DNA of 64,000 nt from Actinacidiphila epipremni (lineage in GTDB: Bacteria > Actinomycetota > Actinomycetes > Streptomycetales > Streptomycetaceae), in contig NZ_JAATEJ010000001.1 of NCBI RefSeq assembly GCF_012034175.1, positions 372,001-436,000 on the forward strand, given 5' to 3'. The notes below the pieces were generated by a model. That model saw only the letters and a list, made by a program, of their open reading frames with translations, made no database searches and was not told where the DNA came from. The position numbers and the translations under genes were made by a program. This document shows positions 16,595-24,423 of this stretch, piece after piece (position 1 is the stretch's first letter; each line of letters opens with the position of its first letter).

Positions 16595-19480
16595 ATGAGC
16601 GAGACCACCCCGGCCGCCGAGACGGCTGCGCCGCACCGCTACACCGCCCAGCTGGCCGCCGAGATCGAGGGCCGCTGGCAGGACTTCTGGGACACCCACG
16701 GCACCTTCGCCGCGCCCAACCCCAGCGGTGACCTGGACGCCGACCCGGACCTGGCCGCACGGCCCAAGAAGTTCATCATGGACATGTTCCCGTACCCCTC
16801 GGGCGCGGGACTGCACGTCGGCCACCCGCTGGGCTACATCGCCACCGACGTCTACGCCCGCTACCAGCGCATGACCGGCCACAACGTCCTGCACACCCTG
16901 GGCTTCGACGCCTTCGGCCTGCCCGCCGAGCAGTACGCCGTCCAGACCGGCACCCACCCGCGGGTGTCCACCGAGGCCAACATCGTCACCATGCGCGCCC
17001 AGCTGCGCCGGCTGGGCCTGGGCCACGACAAGCGCCGCTCCTTCGCGACCATCGACCCCGACTACTACCGCTGGACGCAGTGGATCTTCCTGCAGATCTA
17101 CGACTCCTGGTACGACAAGGCCGCCGACCGCGCCCGCCCCATCGCCGACCTGGTCGCCCAGTTCGCCGACGGCACCCGCGCCACCCCCGACGGCCGCCCC
17201 TGGGCCGAGCTGACCCCCGCCGAGCAGTCCGACGTGCTGGGCACCCACCGGCTGGCCTACGCCGCCGAGTCGCCGGTCAACTGGTGCCCGGGCCTGGGCA
17301 CGGTGCTGGCCAACGAGGAGGTCACTGCCGAGGGCCGCTCCGAGCGCGGCAACTACCCGGTCTTCAAGGCCAACCTGCGCCAGTGGATGATGCGCATCAC
17401 CGCCTACGCCGACCGGCTGCTGGCCGACCTGGACGCGCTGGACTGGCCCGAGGCGATCAAGCTGCAGCAGCGCAACTGGATCGGCCGCAGCGAGGGCGCC
17501 CGGGTCGACTTCCCCGTCCACACCGTCGACGGCGCCCCCGGCGAGCACGCCGTCACCGTCTTCACCACCCGCCAGGACACCCTGTTCGGCGCCACGTACA
17601 TGGTGCTGGCGCCCGAGCACGACCTGGTCGACGCCATCGTCCCGGCCGGCTGGCCGGCCGGCATCCCGGAGGTGTGGACCGGCGGCCACGCCACGCCCGC
17701 CGCGGCCGTCGCCGCCTACCGCAAGCAGGCCGCCTCGAAGTCCGACGTCGAGCGGCAGGCCGAGGCCAAGGACAAGACCGGCGTCTTCACCGGCGCGTAC
17801 GCCGTCAACCCGGTCACCGGCGAGCCCGTCCCCGTCTTCATCGCCGACTACGTCCTGATGGGCTACGGCACCGGCGCGATCATGGCCGTCCCCGCGCACG
17901 ACAGCCGCGACTTCGCCTTCGCCCGCGCCTTCGAGCTGCCCATGCGCTGCGTCGTGCGGCCCACCGACGGCCGCGGCGAGGACCCCGCCACCTGGGACGA
18001 CGCCTTCGCCTCCTACGACGCGGAGATCGTCAACTCCGCCAACGACACCGTCTCGCTGAACGGCCTGGGCGTCACCGAGGCCAAGACCGCGATCACCGCC
18101 TGGCTGACCGAGCGCGACATCGGCCACGGCACCGTCAACTACCGTCTGCGCGACTGGCTGTTCAGCCGCCAGCGGTACTGGGGCGAGCCCTTCCCGATCG
18201 TCTACGACGAGGACGGCGTCCCGCACGCCCTGCCCGATTCGATGCTGCCCGTCGAACTGCCCGAGGTCGACGACTACAGCCCGCGCACCTTCGACCCCGA
18301 CGACGCCGACACCTCCCCGGAGACCCCGCTGTCGCGCAACGCGGACTGGGTCACCGTCGAGCTGGACCTGGGCGACGGCCCGCGCACGTACCGCCGCGAG
18401 ACCAACACCATGCCCAACTGGGCCGGCTCCTGCTGGTACGAGCTGCGCTACCTGGACCCGTTCAACAGCCAGGCCCTGGTCGACCCGGCCGTCGAGTCGT
18501 ACTGGATGGGCCCGCGCGAGGGGCAGCCGGCCGGCGGCGTGGACCTGTACGTCGGCGGCGCCGAGCACGCCGTCCTGCACCTGCTGTACGCCCGCTTCTG
18601 GCACAAGGTGCTGTACGACCTGGGCCACATCTCGTCCTTCGAGCCGTTCCACAAGCTGTACAACCAGGGCATGATCCAGGCGTACGTCTACCGCGACGCG
18701 CGCGGCATCGCCGTCCCCGCGGCCGAGGTCACCGAGGACGGCGCGGGCACGTACCACTACCAGGGCGAGAAGGTCAGCCGGCTGCTGGGCAAGATGGGCA
18801 AGTCGCTGAAGAACGCCGTCACGCCGGACGAGATCTGCGCGGAGTACGGCGCCGACACGCTGCGGCTGTACGAGATGGCGATGGGCCCGCTGGACGTCTC
18901 CCGGCCGTGGGACACCCGTGCGGTCGTCGGGCAGTACCGGCTGCTGCAGCGGCTGTGGCGCAACGTCGTCGACGAGACGACCGGCGAGGTCACCGTCTCC
19001 GACGCCGAGCCCGACGAGCAGACGCTGCGCGCCCTGCACAAGGCCATCGACGGCGTCCGCGGCGACCTGGCCGACCTGCGCTTCAACACCGCGATCGCCA
19101 AGATCACCGAGCTGAACAACCACCTGACCAAGTCCGGCGCCCCGGTGCCGCGGGCCGTGGCCGAGCAGCTGGTGCTGCTGATCGCGCCGCTGGCCCCGCA
19201 CATCGCCGAGGAGCTGTGGTCCCGGCTGGGCCACCCGACGTCCGTGGCCCACGCCGACTTCCCCGTCGCCGACCCGGAGCTGGCGCAGGACCCGGCGGTG
19301 ACGTGCGTCGTCCAGGTCAAGGGCAAGGTCAAGGCCCGCCTGGAGGTCCCGCCGGCCATCGCCGACGCCGACCTGGAGGCACTGGCCCTGGCCGACCCCG
19401 CCGTCGTCACGGCGCTGGGCGGGGCGGCGGTGCGCAAGGTGATCGTGCGGGCGCCGAAGCTGGTCAACATCGTGGTGTGA
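16595..19480 (+). CDS. leuS: Leucyl-tRNA synthetase
   Basis: A 961-residue class I synthetase that charges tRNA-Leu. The ATP site HIGH motif is [10 protein letters not shown] (about residues 66-75), and the KMSKS loop reads KMGKS near residue 735. Between them lies the CP1 editing domain, with the [15 protein letters not shown] and [15 protein letters not shown] blocks. The last 120 residues are the anticodon-binding and C-terminal domains, ending in [14 protein letters not shown]. The ATG at 16595 has GGAG upstream. Expression is predicted to respond to leucine through the attenuator. Confidence 0.98.
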   Translation: MSETTPAAETAAPHRYTAQLAAEIEGRWQDFWDTHGTFAAPNPSGDLDADPDLAARPKKFIMDMFPYPSGAGLHVGHPLGYIATDVYARYQRMTGHNVLHTLGFDAFGLPAEQYAVQTGTHPRVSTEANIVTMRAQLRRLGLGHDKRRSFATIDPDYYRWTQWIFLQIYDSWYDKAADRARPIADLVAQFADGTRATPDGRPWAELTPAEQSDVLGTHRLAYAAESPVNWCPGLGTVLANEEVTAEGRSERGNYPVFKANLRQWMMRITAYADRLLADLDALDWPEAIKLQQRNWIGRSEGARVDFPVHTVDGAPGEHAVTVFTTRQDTLFGATYMVLAPEHDLVDAIVPAGWPAGIPEVWTGGHATPAAAVAAYRKQAASKSDVERQAEAKDKTGVFTGAYAVNPVTGEPVPVFIADYVLMGYGTGAIMAVPAHDSRDFAFARAFELPMRCVVRPTDGRGEDPATWDDAFASYDAEIVNSANDTVSLNGLGVTEAKTAITAWLTERDIGHGTVNYRLRDWLFSRQRYWGEPFPIVYDEDGVPHALPDSMLPVELPEVDDYSPRTFDPDDADTSPETPLSRNADWVTVELDLGDGPRTYRRETNTMPNWAGSCWYELRYLDPFNSQALVDPAVESYWMGPREGQPAGGVDLYVGGAEHAVLHLLYARFWHKVLYDLGHISSFEPFHKLYNQGMIQAYVYRDARGIAVPAAEVTEDGAGTYHYQGEKVSRLLGKMGKSLKNAVTPDEICAEYGADTLRLYEMAMGPLDVSRPWDTRAVVGQYRLLQRLWRNVVDETTGEVTVSDAEPDEQTLRALHKAIDGVRGDLADLRFNTAIAKITELNNHLTKSGAPVPRAVAEQLVLLIAPLAPHIAEELWSRLGHPTSVAHADFPVADPELAQDPAVTCVVQVKGKVKARLEVPPAIADADLEALALADPAVVTALGGAAVRKVIVRAPKLVNIVV

Positions 19481-19494
19481 GCGGGCGGCCCCCT

Positions 19495-19549
19495 AGGGGC
19501 AGGTCCGGGGCAGGTCCGGGGGTCCATCGGGTCCCGCGGGCCTGCCCCT
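19495..19549. terminator. Hairpin after leuS
   Basis: AGGGGCAGG at 19495 pairs with CCTGCCCCT at 19541-19549, with an internal direct repeat of GGGGCAGGTCCGG. There is no T-run. Its position right after the leuS stop suggests termination. Confidence 0.5.
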
Positions 19550-19624
19550 TGCCGTTACGGTGGAGGTGGCAGCGCACGTACCCGGCCGTACGACCGGGTG
19601 GACCGTCCGGAGTGGGAGCCGCCC

Positions 19625-20203
19625 GTGGAGACCGTCGGCATCATCGTGCTCCTGCTCGTCCTGGCCTTCCTGACGCTGGCCGGCGTCGTGGCGGTACGGA
19701 CCGTGCGCGCGGTCAAGCGCGGGGTGGTGCGCGGCACCACGCAGGCCCGCAGGGCCGTCGAGGACGCCCAGCTCAAGGCCCGCCGCTACACCACGCCCGG
19801 CGTCGGCGGCGAGGTCGCCCAACTGCGCCTGGACCTGCGCGCGGCCATCGACAGCACCTTCGCCGCCCTCGAAGCCCGCCGCGCCGACGACCCCTCCCTC
19901 GCCGAGGCCGGCGCCCTCCTCGCCCGCCTCAACGACCACGCCCGCGCCCTCGACGGCGACCTCAAGCTCCTCGAACGCGAGCCCGACAAATCCCACGTCG
20001 CCGCCCGCCTCCCCGACCTCACCACCCGCGTCCGCCACATCACCCACTCCGCGGACTCCCTCCGCTGGGCGGCCCAGGACCGCGCCCACCACTGCGCGAC
20101 GGACGACCTGGCGTCCCTGACCGACCAGATCGCCATCGAGTCCGCCGCCCTGCGCCACTGGACGCCGACGGACCCACCGAAGCTGTCGGCTCCGGGGGAG
20201 TAG
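19625..20203 (+). CDS. Single-pass membrane protein with coiled helical domain, function unknown
   Basis: A 192-residue protein. An N-terminal transmembrane helix (VGIIVLLLVLAFLTLAGVVAV) is followed by a basic linker and a mostly helical cytoplasmic domain, suggestive of coiled coil (ARLNDHARALDGDLKLLERE). GTG 19625 was chosen for its GGGAG site 6 bases upstream; a longer frame from 19598 would start outside it. I recall similar proteins next to leuS in Streptomyces but no known role. Confidence 0.8.
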   Translation: METVGIIVLLLVLAFLTLAGVVAVRTVRAVKRGVVRGTTQARRAVEDAQLKARRYTTPGVGGEVAQLRLDLRAAIDSTFAALEARRADDPSLAEAGALLARLNDHARALDGDLKLLEREPDKSHVAARLPDLTTRVRHITHSADSLRWAAQDRAHHCATDDLASLTDQIAIESAALRHWTPTDPPKLSAPGE

Positions 20204-20536
20204 GGGCTGGCGGCGCGGGGGCGGGGCGCGGGCGCGCGGCCGGTGCCTCCGCGCGGCGGGCGGGCTCGTGCCTGGGCGCCTGGGAGGGGTGCCGGCGGGT
20301 GCCCGGACCCTGGAAGTGGCGCCCGGCGGGTTCGTGCCCGGCCCCGGGGAGGGGCACCGCGTTTGTGTCCGGGCCCCTGGGCGCGGGGCCGGCGGTTTGT
20401 GCGCGGGCCGGAGGAGGGGTGCCGCGTCTGGGTCCGGGCGAAGGGTCCGGCGCGAAGGGTCCGGGCGAACCCGGCGCGGAGCGCCTCGTACGGGCCAAGC
20501 TGTCGCCTGCCGCCCACACCCCGGTAACCTCCCGAC
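20204..20536. repeat. Degenerate GC-rich tandem repeats before degV
   Basis: This 333-base gap holds no credible gene. It contains several degenerate copies of a unit of about 40 bases built on GGGGAGGGG(C/T)(A/G)CCG and GTGCCCGG/GTCCGGGC, alternating with GGCGGGTTCGTG. Frames across it give Gly/Arg/Pro runs only. The degV start follows at its end. Confidence 0.6.
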
Positions 20537-21382
20537 ATGCCCCCGCACGTCGCCATCGTCACGGACTCCACGGCCTACCTCGGTCGTGAGGCCCTGATCC
20601 GCCACAAGATCACCGTCGTTCCCCTCACGGTGGTGATCGGCGACGAGGCTCTGGAAGAAGGCACCGAGATCTCCGCCCCCGCGGTCGCCCGAGCGCTCCA
20701 GCGCCGCCGCCCGGTGACCACCTCCCGCCCGGCCCCGCCCGAATTCTCCGCCGCCTACGAGGCGGCAGCCGCGTCCGGGGCGTCCGCGATCGTCTCCCTC
20801 CACCTGTCCGCCGACTTCTCCGGCACGTACGACGCCGCGCTCATCGCGGCGAAGGACGCGTCCGTCCCGGTGCGGGTCGTGGACACCGGCATGGTCGCGA
20901 TGGCCCTCGGCTTCACCGTGCTCGCGGCAGCGCAGACCGCCGAGGCCGGCGGTACGGCCGACGAGGTGGTCGTCGCGGCGGAGAAGCGCGCGGCGGACAC
21001 CTCCGCGTACTTCTACGTCGACACGCTCGACTATCTGCGCCGCGGCGGCCGTATCGGTGCCGCCCAGGCCCTCTTCGGCTCCGCCCTCGCCGTCAAGCCC
21101 CTCCTCCGCCTCGCCGACGGCCGCATCGAGCTCCTGGAGAAGGTACGCACTGCCTCGAAGGCGATCACCCGCCTGGAGGAGGTCGTCGTCGAACGCGCCG
21201 GCACTCGCGCGGTGGACCTGGCGGTCCACCACCTCGCCGCGGCGGACCGCGCGACCACCCTCGCGGACCGCCTCCGCGACCGCGTCCCGGGCCTCACGGA
21301 CCTCGTCGTGAGCGAGGTCGGCGCGGTCATCGGTGCCCACGCGGGCCCAGGCCTGCTCGGCGTCGTGCTCTCCCCCCACTGA
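20537..21382 (+). CDS. DegV family fatty-acid-binding protein
   Basis: A 281-residue protein of the DegV (FakB-like) family, which binds a fatty acid and may present it to a fatty-acid kinase. Features are VTDSTAYLG at the N-terminus, TSRPAPPEF, SLHLSADFSGTYDAA, VDTGMVAMALG, and the YVDTLDYLRRGGRIGAAQALFGSALAVKPLL block, with the C-terminal GAVIGAHAGPGLLGV. Length and order are normal. ATG 20537 is used. It lies upstream of the repeat-rich comEA operon. Confidence 0.95.
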   Translation: MPPHVAIVTDSTAYLGREALIRHKITVVPLTVVIGDEALEEGTEISAPAVARALQRRRPVTTSRPAPPEFSAAYEAAAASGASAIVSLHLSADFSGTYDAALIAAKDASVPVRVVDTGMVAMALGFTVLAAAQTAEAGGTADEVVVAAEKRAADTSAYFYVDTLDYLRRGGRIGAAQALFGSALAVKPLLRLADGRIELLEKVRTASKAITRLEEVVVERAGTRAVDLAVHHLAAADRATTLADRLRDRVPGLTDLVVSEVGAVIGAHAGPGLLGVVLSPH

Positions 21383-21913
21383 CCTCCTCCGACCCACCGC
21401 GCCGCCCGGCCTACCGCGCCGCCCGGCCCGCCTGCCGCCCGCCGCGCTGCCCCGACCTGCTGCCTGGCCTGGTGCGCTGCCCGGCCCTCCGCCTGGCCCG
21501 GCTTGCTCTTGGCGTGCCTGGCTGGCCCGCCGCCCGGGGTGGCGCCGGCGCGCTGCATGGCCTGGCGCCCGAAGTGGCTCCCGCCCGTTGCCTGGCCTGG
21601 CCCGATGCCAGTCCTGCGCCTGGTCTGGCCGGCTGCCCGGCCCGTCTGGCGGCCCATCGCCAGGGATGGCGCCTGGCCCACCTTTCGCGTGCCGCCCGGC
21701 ATGGCCGACCGCTTGGCCCGCCGGTGAGGTCCCGACGCCGGTTTGGGGACCCGGCCCGAGGGTTGCCAGCGTCCGGAGGCAGGTCCGCCAGGGTCGGCGC
21801 CCCGGCGCCGCACGCGGTGATTCCCCCTGGTCAGGACCACCTGAGCGAAAGTTATCCACAGGTTGCGGACCAAGATCATCGCGGTGGACGCCGCGCGGTC
21901 CACGATGATCGGT
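21383..21913. repeat. GC-rich degenerate repeats upstream of comEA
   Basis: About 350 bases (21400-21730) consist of degenerate repeats of GCCTGGCC(C/T)G and CTGCCCGGCC, with no gene on either strand that has a ribosome binding site. The last 180 bases are less biased. They contain TTATCCACA (21852-21860), a perfect DnaA-box-like nonamer, and an imperfect inverted repeat, GATCATCG...GTCCACGATGATC (21874-21910), directly before the comEA start. Confidence 0.6.
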
Positions 21914-24067
21914 ATGAACGCATCGACGCCTTCCGAGCCCAGGTTCCCCCGCCCTCGTGCCGCACTGACCCGCGAGCGCGCGGCTGCCCTCTTCCCGCAC
22001 CTCACCTTCACCCCCCTGCACGAAAAGCCCCGCCCACCGGCCCCACCCCCGGACGCACCACATACCCCTGCCCCGGCGCCCCCGGTCCCTTGCGCCCTCC
22101 CGGATGCATCACATGCCCCTGCCCCGCCCCCGGCGCCCCCTGCCCTCTCGGGCGCACCGCATGCCCCCGTGCCGCCCCCGGCGTCCCCCTTCCTCCGCGT
22201 CCTCCATGGCGGCCTCGCGGTCTCCGCCCCGCCCGAGCGGAAGCCCGGCCCCTCCCGCAGCTCGACCTCCTGGCCACCGCACCACCCCTCCCTCCGCGCC
22301 CGGACCACACCCCCACCACGCCGCCCCGCGGTGTTCCCATGCCCGGACCAGCCCGTACCCCCGACCCCCGAACCGCCGCACGAGCGCCCGTCCCCACCAT
22401 CGCCAACCCTCACGGTCGCCCGGCTGCCTGAGGCCCCGTCGCAGGTGATGCAGCCGAGCACGGTTGCCCCGCCGCCCGCACCACCGCCGGTGCGGTTGCC
22501 CGGCCCCGCGGCCGGTGCGCAGGCGACGCCGTCGCACGGCCTCGCGAACGTCCCCGAGTTGGCGCCGTACCTGGGGTCACCTCGTCGGCTGGCGGTGTTC
22601 CCGTGCCCGGACGAGCAGGTGCGTTCGGCGCCTGAGCCGGTACGGGAGGGTCCGGGGTCGCCGTTGCCGTTGTTGGGTGTGAGGTCCGAACCGCGGGTGA
22701 TGGCGCCGAGCGCGGATGCCTCGCAGCCCGTGCCACCGCCGGCGGTGTTGCCCGGCCCTGCGGCCGGGGCGCAGGAGTTGCCGCCGCGCGGGCTCGCGGT
22801 CGCCCCTGAGCCCGTGTCGCCTCCGAGGTCACCTCGTCGGCCGGCGGTGTTCCCGTGCCCGGACGAGCAGGTGCGTTCGGGGCCGGGACCGGTACGGGAG
22901 GGTGGTCCGGAGACGCCGCTGCCGGGTGTGACGTCCGAACCGCGGGTGATGGCGACGGGCGCGGTTGTCTCGCCGCCCGTGCCACCGCCGGCGGTGTTGC
23001 CCGGTTCGCAGACCACTCCGCCGGACGGGCTCGCGGTTGTCGCCGGGGCCGCGCCGTCCCTGAGGCCACCGCGCCGGCCCGGGGTGTTCCCGCTGCCGGA
23101 GGGGTCGGTTGCCGTGCCGGTCGAAACGCCGGGCCGTTCCGCCGCGGAGGCGGCGCCGAGCTCACCGGGCGGTTCCGCTGGCTTCGCCAGGCCCGCGGCT
23201 CACGCGCAGGCTGCGCTGGCCGGTTCCGCCGCGCTGACCTCCGAGGCTGCACTGCCCGGCCTCGGCACCTATCCGGCGCGGGAATTGCTGACGTCGGCGG
23301 TCGACTCCGTGCCGGTGCGGGCCCTCAACCCATCCGGTGGCCCCAAGCGTTATCCGCCCTCCGCGGCGGAGTCCGCCGATTCGGCCTCCGCGGGGGCAGG
23401 CGACCTCGCCGTTCAACCCGCCGCCGTGGGGCGGCTGGCCGCAGCGCGCACGTGGCTGATGCTGCGATGCGGGCTGGAGCTGCGGACCGTCGTGGCGCTC
23501 ACCGTCGTGCTCGTGGCGGCAACCGGTCTCGCCGTACGGCATTACGTCGCGGGCCGGCCGCACACCGTCGCCGTCCCCGCAGCCCTCCCGAGCCTCGCCC
23601 CGGCCCACTCCTCCGCCCCGCGGCCCAGCCTGACCATCGACATCGCCGGCAAGGTGGCCCACCCGGGCCTACGCAAGCTTCCGCCCGGCTCCCGCGTCGC
23701 CGACGCCTTGGCCGCCGCCGGCGGATCCCTCCCGGGCGCCGACACGACCTCCCTCAACCTCGCCCGACCCCTCACGGACGGCGAGCAACTCCTGGTGGGC
23801 CAGCCACCGCCCGCCGACACCGCCACCTCCGGCTCCGCCGGAATCGGCACCGGCACCGGCACCGGCGCGGGCGCCACACCCCTGAGCCTCAACTCCGCGA
23901 CGGCGCCCCAACTGGACGCCCTCCCCGGAGTGGGCCCCGTGCTGGCCCAGCACATCATCGACTACCGGACCGAACACGGCGGCTTCACGACCCTTCAGCA
24001 ACTGCGCCAAGTGCCCGGCATCGGCGACCGCAAATTCTCCAGCCTCAAGTCCTTGGTCCACCTATGA
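21914..24067 (+). CDS. comEA: ComEA-type DNA-binding competence protein with long proline-rich repeat N-terminus
   Basis: A roughly 717-residue protein. The C-terminal third is a normal ComEA: a transmembrane helix (about residues 522-545, VVALTVVLVAATGLAV), an SLBB-like domain (IDIAGKVAHPGLRKLPPG) and helix-hairpin-helix repeats (LNSATAPQLDALPGVGP, LRQVPGIGDRKF) that bind DNA. The preceding 500 residues are cytoplasmic, extremely proline-rich, and contain about four 79-88-residue repeats around RRPAVFPCPDEQVR. Family members are usually near 300 residues. The start is uncertain: ATG 21914 and ATG 21905 both sit in a hairpin without a clear ribosome site. It overlaps comEC by 4 bases. Confidence 0.85.
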   Translation: MNASTPSEPRFPRPRAALTRERAAALFPHLTFTPLHEKPRPPAPPPDAPHTPAPAPPVPCALPDASHAPAPPPAPPALSGAPHAPVPPPASPFLRVLHGGLAVSAPPERKPGPSRSSTSWPPHHPSLRARTTPPPRRPAVFPCPDQPVPPTPEPPHERPSPPSPTLTVARLPEAPSQVMQPSTVAPPPAPPPVRLPGPAAGAQATPSHGLANVPELAPYLGSPRRLAVFPCPDEQVRSAPEPVREGPGSPLPLLGVRSEPRVMAPSADASQPVPPPAVLPGPAAGAQELPPRGLAVAPEPVSPPRSPRRPAVFPCPDEQVRSGPGPVREGGPETPLPGVTSEPRVMATGAVVSPPVPPPAVLPGSQTTPPDGLAVVAGAAPSLRPPRRPGVFPLPEGSVAVPVETPGRSAAEAAPSSPGGSAGFARPAAHAQAALAGSAALTSEAALPGLGTYPARELLTSAVDSVPVRALNPSGGPKRYPPSAAESADSASAGAGDLAVQPAAVGRLAAARTWLMLRCGLELRTVVALTVVLVAATGLAVRHYVAGRPHTVAVPAALPSLAPAHSSAPRPSLTIDIAGKVAHPGLRKLPPGSRVADALAAAGGSLPGADTTSLNLARPLTDGEQLLVGQPPPADTATSGSAGIGTGTGTGAGATPLSLNSATAPQLDALPGVGPVLAQHIIDYRTEHGGFTTLQQLRQVPGIGDRKFSSLKSLVHL
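22331..23110 (+). repeat. In-frame 237-264-bp repeats in comEA
   Basis: The segment beginning GTGTTCCC recurs at 22331, 22595, 22847 and 23084, spaced 264, 252 and 237 bases apart, all multiples of three. Units 2 and 3 are the most alike and share long blocks, for example TCCGAACCGCGGGTGATGGC and CCACCGCCGGCGGTGTTGCC. The repeats encode a proline-rich segment in the cytoplasmic region. Confidence 0.9.
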
Positions 24068-24423
24068 GCAGGTTCACGTCCACCCCTAAGGGGTCGCAGG
24101 AGGCGGGTGCGCGCGGCAACTCGGTGCGTGGCGGTGCCGCCTCGCGCTTGGACGCGTCGAACCCAGAGCCCCAAGCCCCTGGTCCACCCATGAGCAGGTC
24201 CACGTCCGCCTCCGAGGGGTCGCAGGCCGCGGCACGCGCCGGGGCCACCTTGCACCTGGGTGCGTCGAGCGCAGAGCCCCAAGTCCCTGGTCCACCTACG
24301 ACCGGGGCCAGGCCCACCCCTGAGGGGCCGCAAAGCGTGGCGGACGCAAGCGGCAACCCGGCGCTTGCCGGGGCCACCTCGCGCCCGGGCGTATCGGACC
24401 CGCGGCCTCAAGCACCCGGCCCA
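24055..24423 (+). repeat. Tandem duplication of the comEA-comEC junction
   Basis: The GGTCCACC(T/C)ATGAGCAGG junction sequence at 24055 recurs at 24181, then degenerately at 24289 and 24418. The spacings of 126, 108 and 129 bases are all multiples of three. Each unit carries the (C/T)C(T/C)(G/A)AGGGG(T/C)CGCA block as well. The first unit contains the real gene junction; later units are read as the comEC N-terminus. Confidence 0.9.

Noticed and set aside
17080-20589. 1169-codon plus-strand frame overlapping leuS
   Set aside because: It is an out-of-frame shadow of leuS and the following gene, made of Arg/Gly/Pro runs.
19493-22063. 856-codon minus-strand frame across the degV region
   Set aside because: It spans degV and the noncoding repeat tracts in antisense, with Arg/Gly/Pro/Ala runs only. 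High GC leaves stops rare, so long empty frames are expected.
22331-24423. Possible CRISPR array in the comEA/comEC repeats
   Set aside because: Repeat units are 100-260 bases, differ between copies, are spaced in multiples of three and are translated. There are no short conserved repeats with unique spacers and no cas genes.
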